64,000 nt of DNA from Thalassobius sp965218685 (GCF_965218685.1 NZ_OZ244657.1:2852001-2916000); one strand, 5' to 3'. Shown: positions 44,315 to 52,737, counted from the stretch's first letter. Notes: generated by a model not told the origin, from the letters alone. Numbers and translations are program-made.

Positions 44315-45592
44315 TTAACGTTTGCGTCGCCCCTGAGCATTGGGGATCTCCATCAAGCCGCGATACTTGGCAACGGTCCGTCGCGAGACCGAAAGGTTCA
44401 GCCGCGCCAGTTGTTCGCACAGGTCCTGATCAGACAAAGGCGCACCTTTATCCTCGGTCTTGATCAGTAGGGACAGACGGCGCAACACGTGGTCGCGGGT
44501 TTTCTGTCCCGCCCCGTCATTCAGGGGCCGCACCAGCAAATCAGTCGCTGCAAAAACCCCGTTCGGCCCATCGATCAGGCAATTGTTCAGGGCGCGGCTG
44601 ACCGTGCTTTTGTTCAGACCCAGCGCCTCTGCCAGGCTGCCCATGGTCAACGGGCACCGATCCAAAGCGCGCCCGGTGCGCAGGTATTTCTCTTGCACTT
44701 CGGCCATGTGCCGACCCAAGCGTAACAGCGTGTTCGCGCGTTTTTGCATCGCCACGACAAAGGACCCTGCCCCACGATAGCAATCGCGATAATAAGCCAG
44801 CGCCTCGACATCTGTTTCGGTGGTTTTCACCGCGCTGAACAGTGCATCATCCGTCAGCATATCGGGCAATGCCGCAGGGTTCAGCGCGACTTCAACCCCG
44901 TCTTGCGTAGGCCGCATGATCAGGTCGGGGGCGCGGGCCTCGGTGGCCAGATCGGGGGGAGGAGACAACGGCGCTGGCGTCAGGGCGCGGATGTCTGACA
45001 GCATATCGGCCGCGTCCTCTGCATCAACTTCACACAGCGCGCAAATCGCGGGGATATCCTGCGTGGCGACAAGATCCAACCGACCTAAAAGCTGTGCAAT
45101 CAGAGGGTCATAGAGGTTTTTTGCCCGCAGCTGAGCGGCAAAGCTGTCGGCCAGGCCCCAGGCGAAAATTCCGGCGGGCTCCACCGCTTCTTGCAGTTTA
45201 GCGACGACCGCATGCAGGGCGCCGGGCTGCGTATTCAGATAGCCACACATCTCTTCTGGTGGGTCCTCGAAAAATCCGCGCGGGTCCAGACAATGCACCA
45301 GTTCCTCGGCCAGTTGTTGTTGTCCTGTACCCCAGCGCACCAAACCGATCTGGCGGATCAAGTCATCAGACACGCTCTGGGCCGCAGCAACATCCGGTGC
45401 CGTCTGGTCGGGCGCTGCCCCCCCGCCTGAGGGCGCAGCAGGCACAGGTTTCAGGAACGGATTGCGGCGGGTTTCTTCCTCGACCGCGCGCACCACCTCG
45501 TCCGCGCCCATCTGCAACAGCGATAGCGAGCTGCGCATATGCTGCGTCAGCGCCATCTTCTGCCGGATCGTCTGAGTCTGGGTCTGCTTCAT
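44315..45592 (-). CDS. rpoN: RNA polymerase sigma-54 factor, divergent paralogue
   Basis: 425 residues, somewhat short for RpoN. Region I is present (RQKMALTQHMRSSLSLLQMGADEVVRAVEEETRRNPFL). The core-binding and helix-turn-helix parts follow (TMGSLAEALGLNKSTVSRAL). The RpoN box near residues 403-412 reads SRRTVAKYRG, where the usual form is ARRTVAKYRE, so the first and last positions are changed. The housekeeping rpoN usually sits with lptB, hpf and ptsN; this copy is instead divergent from acoX, with 136 bases between. That points to a specialised sigma factor for the adjoining sigma-54 promoters. Confidence 0.9.
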   Translation of the reverse strand: MKQTQTQTIRQKMALTQHMRSSLSLLQMGADEVVRAVEEETRRNPFLKPVPAAPSGGGAAPDQTAPDVAAAQSVSDDLIRQIGLVRWGTGQQQLAEELVHCLDPRGFFEDPPEEMCGYLNTQPGALHAVVAKLQEAVEPAGIFAWGLADSFAAQLRAKNLYDPLIAQLLGRLDLVATQDIPAICALCEVDAEDAADMLSDIRALTPAPLSPPPDLATEARAPDLIMRPTQDGVEVALNPAALPDMLTDDALFSAVKTTETDVEALAYYRDCYRGAGSFVVAMQKRANTLLRLGRHMAEVQEKYLRTGRALDRCPLTMGSLAEALGLNKSTVSRALNNCLIDGPNGVFAATDLLVRPLNDGAGQKTRDHVLRRLSLLIKTEDKGAPLSDQDLCEQLARLNLSVSRRTVAKYRGLMEIPNAQGRRKR

Positions 45593-45683
45593 GACGTGCC
45601 GCCTCTCCCCAAGCGACGCATATATACTGAGCCAGCCCTTCCCGTTCCGTCAAATTGGCCCTTGGTCGCAGACCCCGATCCTG

Positions 45684-45700
45684 TTGGCACGATCGTTGCT
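45684..45700 (+). promoter_or_regulatory. Sigma-54 (-24/-12) promoter of acoX
   Basis: TTGGCACGATCGTTGCT matches the sigma-54 consensus at every key base: GG at 45686-45687 and GC at 45698-45699 with the required 10 bases between. The predicted start of transcription is near 45710, some 20 bases before the acoX GTG. It resembles the promoter at 52816 closely, including a shared GATCC just upstream. Confidence 0.92.
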
Positions 45701-45728
45701 TGTCAATCCGCCAAAGGGAGTGAGAAAC

Positions 45729-46757
45729 GTGACCAAAGTCGGGATCATCGCCAATCCGGTATCTGCGCGGGACATCCGCCGCATTGTATCTCATGCAGGG
45801 AACCTGCCCATCAACGACCGCGCTAACATCGTTCTGCGGATGTTGACGGGGCTTGCCACGGCTGGTGTGGACGAAGTGCTGATCATGCCGGAAAACGGCG
45901 GCATCCGCACCCAGCTAATGCGCACCATCACCCGCGAGACCAATATGGGCGGGCTGCGTTTCCCCAAGATCACTTATCTGGACATGCCTGTTACCTGCAC
46001 CGCTGACGACAGCGCCCTTGCCGCGCGCAAGATGCACAAGGCCGGTGTTGGCGCCATCGTCGTTCTGGGCGGGGATGGCACCAACCGCGTGGTGGTACAG
46101 AACTGCGGGAACACGCCAATCTCGGGCGTGTCCACCGGCACCAACAACGCATTTCCAGAACTGCGCGAGCCGACGATCACAGGTCTGGCCGTGGGGCTGG
46201 CTGTCACCGGGCAGGTGCCGCATGAGTTTGGCTTTTCGGACAACAAGATCCTTGAGGTAAAGGTCAACGATCAGCGCGAGATCGCGCTGGTTGACGTCGC
46301 CGTGGTGGCCGAGCGGTTTATCGGCGCGCGGGCGATCTGGAAAACCGCCAACTTCCGCGATCTGTATACCACCTTCGGCCTGCCCGAGGGCATTGGCATG
46401 TCCTCGATCGTCGGATTGCTGGCCCCGCTGGACCGAGAGACCCCCGAGGGCCGCCACGTTCATCTGCTGCCGCCTGAACAGGCCCGCGTACAGATCGTGG
46501 CCCCCATTGCCCCCGGCCTGATCGAAAAAGTCGGTGTCGGCACAGTCGAGGCAATGCAGCCCGGCGCGGTTTTCCTGCCCAGCGTTTCTGCCGGATCGAT
46601 CGCGGTGGACGGCGAACGCGAGCTTACTTTCTCGGAAATCGACGATGTCAGCATCCGCCTGCTGACCGACGCATTCCGCACCATCAACGTGCCCGCGTGC
46701 ATGGCCTATGCGGCCAAGCGCGGGCTTCTAACCCGCGAGGCGGCGACCGCCTCGTGA
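45729..46757 (+). CDS. acoX: AcoX, ATP-NAD kinase-like protein
   Basis: 342 residues from a GTG at 45729, with GGGAG 9 bases upstream and just downstream of the sigma-54 promoter; longer frames would start before the promoter. VTKVGIIANPVSARDIRRIV opens a fold related to NAD kinases and diacylglycerol kinases, with the nucleotide loop VVLGGDGTNRVV and STGTNNAFP. AcoX accompanies acetoin dehydrogenase genes in many bacteria, but its biochemical role has not been settled. It is the first gene of the acoXABC run. Confidence 0.92.
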   Translation: MTKVGIIANPVSARDIRRIVSHAGNLPINDRANIVLRMLTGLATAGVDEVLIMPENGGIRTQLMRTITRETNMGGLRFPKITYLDMPVTCTADDSALAARKMHKAGVGAIVVLGGDGTNRVVVQNCGNTPISGVSTGTNNAFPELREPTITGLAVGLAVTGQVPHEFGFSDNKILEVKVNDQREIALVDVAVVAERFIGARAIWKTANFRDLYTTFGLPEGIGMSSIVGLLAPLDRETPEGRHVHLLPPEQARVQIVAPIAPGLIEKVGVGTVEAMQPGAVFLPSVSAGSIAVDGERELTFSEIDDVSIRLLTDAFRTINVPACMAYAAKRGLLTREAATAS

Positions 46758-46783
46758 CGCTCTGAAAACCAAGGGAGGACATA

Positions 46784-47764
46784 ATGAGCAACCCGTTCCC
46801 ACTTAAGAAAGATGGGCTTTTGGAAGCCTATCGCCGCATGAAGACGATCCGCGAATTCGAAGAGCGTCTGCATGTCGATTTTGGCCGCGGGGACATCCCC
46901 GGCTTTGTGCACCTTTATGCGGGCGAAGAGGCCGCAGGTGTCGGCATCATGATGCATCTGGAAGACCATGATCGCATCGCCTCGACCCACCGTGGCCACG
47001 GCCACTGCATTGCCAAGGGCGTCGACGTCAAAGGCATGATGGCCGAGATCTACGGCAAATCCACCGGCTCTTGTGCTGGTAAGGGCGGCTCGATGCACAT
47101 CGCTGATCTGTCCAAGGGCATGATGGGTGCCAACGGCATCCTGGGCGCTGGCGCACCGCTGGTTTGCGGCGCTGCACTGGCCGCACAGAAACTGGGCCAC
47201 GACGGCGTCGGCATCACCTTCTTCGGTGACGGTGCCTCGAACCAGGGCACGGTCCTGGAATCGATGAACCTGGCCGCTATCTGGAACCTGCCCGCGATCT
47301 TTGTCGTGGAAAACAACGGCTATGCGGAATCGACCTCGGTGGACTACGCCGTGGCCTCGGACAGCTATGTGGACCGCGCGACCGGCTTTGGCATGCCCGG
47401 CATCACCGTTGACGGCACCGATTTCTTCGCCGTCTACGAAGCCGCCGGCGAGGTCGTCAAACGTGCCCGCGAAGGCGCTGGCCCGACCCTGCTGGAATGC
47501 AAGATGATCCGCTTCTTCGGCCACTTCGAAGGCGACGCGCAGACCTATCGCGCGCCCGGCGAAAACGAAGACAACCGCAAGAACCGCGACTGTCTGAAGA
47601 TCTTCCGCGCCAAGGTGACCGAGGCCGGTGTACTGACCGATGCCGAACTGGACGCCATCGACGCAGAGGTTCTGCAACTGATCGAGGAAGCCGTGGAAGA
47701 GGCCAAGGCCGCCCCGCTGCCCGCCCCCGAAGAACTGACCACGGACGTGTACGTGTCCTACTGA
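46784..47764 (+). CDS. acoA: Acetoin-type dehydrogenase E1 alpha subunit
   Basis: 326 residues, start preceded by GGGAGG. The thiamine diphosphate-binding motif is FFGDGASNQGTVLESMNLAAIWNLP, i.e. GDG followed by N about 28 residues later, as in PdhA/AcoA. STHRGHGHCIAKGVDVKGMMAEIYGK and GSMHIADLSKGMMGANGI are shared with AcoA and PdhA. It forms the E1 heterotetramer with AcoB and cleaves acetoin (or a related 2-oxo or ketol substrate), passing the acyl group to the AcoC lipoyl arm. The aco assignment rather than pdh rests on acoX and acoR neighbours. Confidence 0.9.
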   Translation: MSNPFPLKKDGLLEAYRRMKTIREFEERLHVDFGRGDIPGFVHLYAGEEAAGVGIMMHLEDHDRIASTHRGHGHCIAKGVDVKGMMAEIYGKSTGSCAGKGGSMHIADLSKGMMGANGILGAGAPLVCGAALAAQKLGHDGVGITFFGDGASNQGTVLESMNLAAIWNLPAIFVVENNGYAESTSVDYAVASDSYVDRATGFGMPGITVDGTDFFAVYEAAGEVVKRAREGAGPTLLECKMIRFFGHFEGDAQTYRAPGENEDNRKNRDCLKIFRAKVTEAGVLTDAELDAIDAEVLQLIEEAVEEAKAAPLPAPEELTTDVYVSY

Positions 47765-47791
47765 CACGACTGAAAAGAAAGGAGAATTATC

Positions 47792-48823
47792 ATGGCACGT
47801 ACATTGAGCATGAAAGACGCGATCAACGAGGCACTGGACCAGGAAATGTCCCGCGACCCCACGGTGATCATGATGGGCGAAGACATTGTCGGCGGTGCCG
47901 GCGCTGCGGGCGAAGACGACGCCTGGGGCGGTGTTCTGGGGGTCTCGAAAGGGCTCTATGCCAAGCACCCCAAGCAGATGATCGACACGCCTCTGTCCGA
48001 AAGCGCCTATGTCGGCGCGGCGATTGGCGCTGCAACCTGCGGCCTGCGTCCCGTGGCCGAGCTGATGTTCATCGACTTCATGGGCGTCTGTCTGGACCAG
48101 ATCTATAACCAGGCGGCTAAGTTCCGCTATATGTTCGGCGGCAAGGCGGAAACCCCTGTCGTGATCCGCGCCATGTGTGGCGCTGGGTTCCGCGCGGCGG
48201 CTCAACACAGCCAGATGCTGACCCCGATGCTGACCCATATCCCCGGCATCAAGGTCGTCTGCCCCTCGAACGCCTATGACACCAAGGGGCTGCTGATCCA
48301 GGCGATCCGCGACAATGATCCGGTGATCTTCCTGGAGCACAAGAACCTCTATGCGTCCGAATGCGACGTCCCCGAGGAACCTTATGCCATCCCGTTCGGC
48401 GAGGCGAACATCGCCCGCGAAGGCAGCGACGTGACCATCGTGACCTATGGTCTGATGGTGGCGAACTCGCTGACAGCAGCCGAAACGCTGAAGAAAGAGG
48501 GCATCGATGTCGAGGTGATCGACCTGCGGACCCTGTCGCCCATCGACATGGACACCGTGATCGAAAGCGTCGAGGAAACCGGCCGTCTGGTCTGTGTGGA
48601 CGAGGCAAACCCGCGCTGCTCGATCGCATCGGACGTCTCGTCGGTGGTGGCTCAGGATGCGTTTGGTGCACTGAAGGCGCCGATCGAAATGGTGACCGCG
48701 CCCCACGCGCCGGTGCCGTTCAGCCCGTCTCTGGAAGACCTGTACATCCCCTCGCCTGACCGCATCGCTGACGCCGTGCGCAGGACGATGGGCGCAGGCC
48801 AGGCTGGGGTGGCCGCACAATGA
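47792..48823 (+). CDS. acoB: Acetoin-type dehydrogenase E1 beta subunit
   Basis: 343 residues with a strong AAAGGAG site. MGEDIVGGAGAAGEDDAWGG near residue 27 and DTPLSESAYVGAAIGAATCGLRPVAELMFIDF are the E1 beta signatures. VFLEHKNLYASECDVP and VEVIDLRTLSPIDMDTV close the fold. It makes the second half of the thiamine diphosphate site with AcoA. Its stop shares ATGA with acoC. Confidence 0.93.
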   Translation: MARTLSMKDAINEALDQEMSRDPTVIMMGEDIVGGAGAAGEDDAWGGVLGVSKGLYAKHPKQMIDTPLSESAYVGAAIGAATCGLRPVAELMFIDFMGVCLDQIYNQAAKFRYMFGGKAETPVVIRAMCGAGFRAAAQHSQMLTPMLTHIPGIKVVCPSNAYDTKGLLIQAIRDNDPVIFLEHKNLYASECDVPEEPYAIPFGEANIAREGSDVTIVTYGLMVANSLTAAETLKKEGIDVEVIDLRTLSPIDMDTVIESVEETGRLVCVDEANPRCSIASDVSSVVAQDAFGALKAPIEMVTAPHAPVPFSPSLEDLYIPSPDRIADAVRRTMGAGQAGVAAQ

Positions 48824-49920
48824 GCGACCTGATCACCCCAATCCTCATGCCAAAATGGGGGCTTTCGATGGCCGAAGGCACCCTGGCGGCATGGCATGTC
48901 GAGGAAGGCACCCAGATCAATCCCGGTGATGAGATCATGGATGTCGAAACCGACAAGATCGCAAATGTCGTGGAGGCCGCCGATGGTGGCCTCTTGCGGC
49001 GGCGCGTCGGCGACGCGGGCGAAGTCTATCCGGTGCGCGCCTTGCTGGGGGTTCTGGCCCCCGAAGAGGTCAGCGACGCCGAGATCGACGCCTATATCGA
49101 GGCCTACGTTTTGCCCGTGGTCGAAGAGGACGAAGACACCGGCCCGACCTACGAGTTCGCGGACCTGCCGATTGGCAAGATCCGCTATGCCGAGCGCCCC
49201 GGTGAAGGCACGCCCATCATCCTGATCCATGGCTTCGGCGGGGATCTGGACAACTGGCTGTTCAACATCGACGCACTGGCAGAACACGCGCCCGTCTATG
49301 CGCTGGACCTGCCCGGACACGGCCAATCGGTGAAAACCGTGGATCAGCCTGATCTGGACAAACTGGTCGCGACGATCATCGACTTCATGGATCACTTGAA
49401 GATCGACACGGCGCATCTGGTGGGTCACTCGAAAGGCGGGCTCGTATCCGGTCAAACGGCGATCAGCCATCCGGGGCGCGTGTCGTCCCTGACGCTGATC
49501 TGTTCGGCCGGCCTGGGCACCGAAATCAACGCCGATTACATCGACGGTTTCGTCTCGGCCGCCAGCCGCAAAGAGCTGAAGCCCAAGCTGCATCACCTGT
49601 TTGCCGACAAGAGCCTGGTGAACCGCTCGATGGTGGATGATCTGCTAAAATACAAGCGGATCGACGGCGTGCAGGCCTATCTGGAAGCGCTCAAAGCCGC
49701 CCTGTTCGATGACGGGCAGCAAGCGGTCAGCGTGGCCAGCGGTCTGGAAGCGATGGACCTGCCGATCCTGGTGATCTGGGGGGCCGAGGATGCTGTCATC
49801 CCCGTCGCCCACGCAAAGGCCATCACTGGCGCCGATGTCGTCGTGATCGACGATGCGGGCCACATGGTTCAGATGGAAAATGCGAACCGGGTCAATGAGT
49901 TAATCAAAGCGCGACTCTGA
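48820..49920 (+). CDS. acoC: Acetoin dehydrogenase E2 (lipoyl domain fused to alpha/beta hydrolase)
   Basis: 366 residues. The N-terminal lipoyl domain has the swivelling-arm motif DVETDKIANVVEA, whose Lys at about residue 46 should carry lipoate. An acidic hinge (VVEEDEDTGP) links to a C-terminal alpha/beta-hydrolase-fold domain with oxyanion region LIHGFGGDLDNWLF, nucleophile elbow VGHSKGG, and the catalytic Asp/His (GAEDAVIP and DDAGHMVQMENA). This fusion is specific to AcoC-type E2 and replaces the usual CoA acetyltransferase domain. No E3 dihydrolipoamide dehydrogenase gene lies in the cluster. Confidence 0.92.
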   Translation: MSDLITPILMPKWGLSMAEGTLAAWHVEEGTQINPGDEIMDVETDKIANVVEAADGGLLRRRVGDAGEVYPVRALLGVLAPEEVSDAEIDAYIEAYVLPVVEEDEDTGPTYEFADLPIGKIRYAERPGEGTPIILIHGFGGDLDNWLFNIDALAEHAPVYALDLPGHGQSVKTVDQPDLDKLVATIIDFMDHLKIDTAHLVGHSKGGLVSGQTAISHPGRVSSLTLICSAGLGTEINADYIDGFVSAASRKELKPKLHHLFADKSLVNRSMVDDLLKYKRIDGVQAYLEALKAALFDDGQQAVSVASGLEAMDLPILVIWGAEDAVIPVAHAKAITGADVVVIDDAGHMVQMENANRVNELIKARL

Positions 49921-49926
49921 CCCGCA

Positions 49927-49958
49927 TGGTGCGCCCGCGCTCCCGTACGGGCGCACCA
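49927..49958 (+). other. Intra-operon hairpin between acoC and the AhpD-like gene
   Basis: TGGTGCGCCCG (49927-49937) pairs perfectly with CGGGCGCACCA (49948-49958) across a 10-base loop. There is no U-run after it. It may limit readthrough, or protect the acoXABC mRNA from 3' decay. Confidence 0.8.
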
Positions 49959-49978
49959 ATTATGAATTCGAGGACCCA

Positions 49979-50311
49979 ATGACTACTGCAAAACAAAAAC
50001 TGGCCGAGGCCAACGGCCGTCTGATGAACCTGTTCAAGGCCGATCAGAAAACCATGCTGGCCTTCAAATCGCTTAGCGATTCCGCCGTGCGCGAGGGCAA
50101 CGTGTCCACCGCGATGAAAGAGCTGATCGCCGTGGCTATCGCTGCTGCGCGTGGCTGTGATGATTGCATCGTCTACCACGTCGAAGAGGCCAAGAAACAC
50201 GGCGCCGACCGCGAAACTCTGCTAGAAGTCATCGCTGTCACCATCGAAATGTCTGGTGGCCCCGGCGCGGTCTATGCCGCCAAGGCGCTGGACGCCTTTG
50301 ATAACCTGTAG
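49979..50311 (+). CDS. AhpD-like carboxymuconolactone decarboxylase family protein
   Basis: 110 residues, all-helical. The motif ELIAVAIAAARGCDDCIVYHVEEA has the Glu, the CxxC pair and the following His at the spacing seen in AhpD (E-x11-CxxC-x3-H). AhpD proteins use this site as a lipoamide-dependent disulfide reductase for peroxiredoxins. Here it lies between the lipoyl E2 gene acoC and a peroxiredoxin gene, an arrangement that supports the same role. The start has GAGGA upstream. Confidence 0.88.
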   Translation: MTTAKQKLAEANGRLMNLFKADQKTMLAFKSLSDSAVREGNVSTAMKELIAVAIAAARGCDDCIVYHVEEAKKHGADRETLLEVIAVTIEMSGGPGAVYAAKALDAFDNL

Positions 50312-50320
50312 GGGACGGAT

Positions 50321-50800
50321 ATGAGCGCGAACACATCCATCCCCGCAACACCGGTTCAGGAACTGGTCGATGGCGACGTTGTTCAGGTCGACCTGAATGC
50401 CCTTAGCCAAGGCCGCAAACTGCTGCTTATCGCGGTGCCCGGCGCCTTTACCCCGCCCTGCGGCGAGGTCCACGTACCCGGATACCTGGCTCAGGCCGAC
50501 GCGTTGAAGGCCAAGGGAGCAGATGAAATACTGGTTGTCGCCCCCAATGATTTCTTCGTCATGAAGGCTTGGTCGGACCAGATGAACCCTGACGGGAAGC
50601 TGCGGTTCCTGGCTGATGGCAGCGGTGGTTTCACCAAGGCCATGGGACAGGATTTGGATCTTACGGACATGGGTCTGGGCGTCCGCACCGAGCGCTACGC
50701 CGCCGTACTGTCGGACGGTCAAATCACTGATCTTTGGGTCGAACCTGTCGCGACCGAAGTGACAATTTCGGGCGCCGAGGCGGTACTGTCCCACCTGTAA
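50321..50800 (+). CDS. One-cysteine peroxiredoxin (Prx5-like)
   Basis: 159 residues. The peroxidatic site is IAVPGAFTPPCGEVHVPGYL, the PxxxTxxC motif of Prx5-type proteins (usually PGAFTPTCS). There is no second cysteine anywhere in the protein, so it needs an outside thiol partner. It starts 10 bases after the AhpD-like gene. A Prx fed by lipoate through AhpD-type chemistry is a reasonable inference. No resolving partner such as glutaredoxin is fused, unlike some Prx5 proteins. Confidence 0.88.
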   Translation: MSANTSIPATPVQELVDGDVVQVDLNALSQGRKLLLIAVPGAFTPPCGEVHVPGYLAQADALKAKGADEILVVAPNDFFVMKAWSDQMNPDGKLRFLADGSGGFTKAMGQDLDLTDMGLGVRTERYAAVLSDGQITDLWVEPVATEVTISGAEAVLSHL

Positions 50801-50810
50801 GCCACCTCGT

Positions 50811-50859
50811 TTGACCCTCAATGGGGCAATCCGGCGCGACCGGATTGCCCCAAGGTCAA
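50811..50859. other. Long stem-loop after the peroxiredoxin gene
   Basis: An inner perfect 13-base stem (50822-50834 with 50840-50852, 5-base loop) is flanked by an outer TTGACC/GGTCAA pair (50811-50816 with 50854-50859). It lies 11 bases after the stop and about 150 bases before acoR. There is no U-tract, so it is not a classical terminator; it may be a 3'-end stabiliser, or an operator if bound as DNA. Confidence 0.85.
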
Positions 50860-51006
50860 CCTGAAGTATATATCGACTAAAGTACCTATAAAAATAAGGC
50901 CATTTCTCACAGAAATGCTTGGTGAAACCGCGCGGATGGACTAGGCTTGCACAGCTGGAAAACCGGTGGAACCCCGGATTGCCGCTACTTTGGGAGGAGT
51001 GCAGCA

Positions 51007-52737
51007 ATGGCCGTCGCAGGCGCTTTCGCGCAACACGTACAAGAAATCGTCACCGCCGCCGAGGGAGGGACCACAGGTCGCGATCCCGGTGTGGTTCAAT
51101 CCTGGCTTAGATGCCTGAACGATTACAACCTTGACCCCGAACACAAGGGCGAGGCGCGTATCGTTCCCGAATATGTCCTCAAGGAACACCAACAAGAAGC
51201 CGAAGACCTTCTGTCGATCGCTCGCTTTGGTATGGAAGATCTTTATCGCCGCGTGAATTCAATGGGTTACGTCCTGTTGTTAACGGACGCAAAAGGCGTG
51301 ACCGTTGACTTTATCGGCGATGAAAAGGTCGATCACGAGCTGAAACGCGCGGGGCTGTATATCGGTTCGGAATGGAGCGAGAAGAACGCCGGAACCTGCG
51401 GTGTGGGCGCCTGCCTGACCTCGGGCGAGGCGATCACCATCCATCAGACCGACCACTTCGATATGGCCCATACACCGCTCAGCTGTACCGCCGCACCGAT
51501 CTATAATCCGTCTGGCGTTTTACAGGGCGTTCTGGACGTGTCGCTGCTGATGTCACCCACAGAAAAATACAGTCAGGCGCTGACACTGGAGGTGGTGAAA
51601 TCCTGCGTGCGTCGGATCGAGCTGGCCAACCTCATGGCCTCGCGCAAAAGCGACTGGATCTTGCGCCTGAACAGCTCGTCCGAGTTTCTGGGCGTCGATC
51701 CCAACTGCGCCGTATCGATCGCCGATGACGGCACGATCTCGGGGCTGACACACGGGGCTTACCGGATGATCGCGCAGACCTTGGGCGTGGACTGGAAGGC
51801 CCCTGGATCGCTGGTTGGCCGCAATTTCGAGGACGTTTTCGAGTTTGATTTCAACGACCTGCCCTGCCTGATCGGAGCCAGCACCCCCGGCGAGCAAGCG
51901 TTGGAAACGCGCGACGGGCAGATCCTGTTTGCCGACGTTCAAGCGCCCGTGGCCCCGGTGAAACACGCGAACTCGACTCGCCTGCCCGCCCCGCTGGCCC
52001 GCGTACACGGGGGCGACAGCCGGATGGAACGGCTGACAACACGGGCCGCACGTGTGGTGGACAAACAGATCAGCATCATCCTCGAGGGCGAAACCGGTGT
52101 GGGCAAGGAATTCGTGGCCCAGGCCCTGCACGAGGCCCGCAAGAAAAAGGGGCCCTTCGTGGCTATCAACTGCGCCGCCCTGCCCGAGGCCCTGATCGAA
52201 AGCGAGCTTTTCGGCTATGCGCCCAACTCGTTCACCGGGGCCCACGCCAAGGGGAAGAAGGGCCTGATCGAACAGGCCAATGGCGGCACCGTTTTCCTGG
52301 ACGAGATCGGCGACATGCCCCTGGTTCTGCAGGCCCGTTTGCTGCGCGTTCTGGCCGAGCACGAGGTCATGGCCGTGGGCGCCACCAAGCCCGTTCCGGT
52401 GGACATCCGGGTGATCTCGGCCTCGCACCGGAATCTAAAGGAACTGGTCGACAAGGGCCAGTTCCGGCAGGACTTGTACTACCGTCTGAACGGCGTCGTG
52501 TTATCCATCCCTGCCCTGCGCGACCGCGAGGACAAAAGCTGGATCATCCGGCAGATCGCGGCGCTTGTCTCCGAAGATCAGCCGCTGCGTTTCAGCAAGG
52601 AAGCCGAGGCCGCGCTGTGCGCCTATGACTGGCCCGGCAACGTGCGCGAGATGATCAACGTATTCGAGCTGTGCGTCGCCCTGTGCGAAAGCGGCGTGGT
52701 CGAGCTTGAGGACTTGCCGGACAACATTCTGGGCTGA
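51007..52737 (+). CDS. acoR: AcoR-like sigma-54 activator lacking a DNA-binding domain
   Basis: 576 residues from the ATG at 51007, preceded by GGGAGGAG. The N-terminal part (SWLRCLNDYNLDPE) and a GAF sensor (about 60-190; GTCGVGACLTSGEAITIHQTDHF) match AcoR. The AAA+ sigma-54 interaction domain has Walker A GETGVGKE at about 361, the loop NSFTGA at about 407-412 (usual form GAFTGA), Walker B VFLDE at about 429, and WPGNVREM near the end. The protein stops at DLPDNILG, where AcoR relatives continue with a Fis-type helix-turn-helix of some 50-60 residues. A terminator follows within 30 bases, so nothing is left of it. It should activate sigma-54 promoters, perhaps without fixed enhancer sites. 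Confidence 0.9.
   Translation: MAVAGAFAQHVQEIVTAAEGGTTGRDPGVVQSWLRCLNDYNLDPEHKGEARIVPEYVLKEHQQEAEDLLSIARFGMEDLYRRVNSMGYVLLLTDAKGVTVDFIGDEKVDHELKRAGLYIGSEWSEKNAGTCGVGACLTSGEAITIHQTDHFDMAHTPLSCTAAPIYNPSGVLQGVLDVSLLMSPTEKYSQALTLEVVKSCVRRIELANLMASRKSDWILRLNSSSEFLGVDPNCAVSIADDGTISGLTHGAYRMIAQTLGVDWKAPGSLVGRNFEDVFEFDFNDLPCLIGASTPGEQALETRDGQILFADVQAPVAPVKHANSTRLPAPLARVHGGDSRMERLTTRAARVVDKQISIILEGETGVGKEFVAQALHEARKKKGPFVAINCAALPEALIESELFGYAPNSFTGAHAKGKKGLIEQANGGTVFLDEIGDMPLVLQARLLRVLAEHEVMAVGATKPVPVDIRVISASHRNLKELVDKGQFRQDLYYRLNGVVLSIPALRDREDKSWIIRQIAALVSEDQPLRFSKEAEAALCAYDWPGNVREMINVFELCVALCESGVVELEDLPDNILG

Noticed and set aside
46706..48820. 704-codon open frame antisense to acoX, acoA and acoB
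   Set aside because: It is covered by three well-supported genes on the plus strand. High GC content gives such frames by chance.
46784..49920. Reading acoABC as a pyruvate dehydrogenase
   Set aside because: E1 subunits alone would allow it, but the E2 has an alpha/beta-hydrolase domain in place of an acyltransferase, and acoX and acoR neighbours fit the acetoin type.
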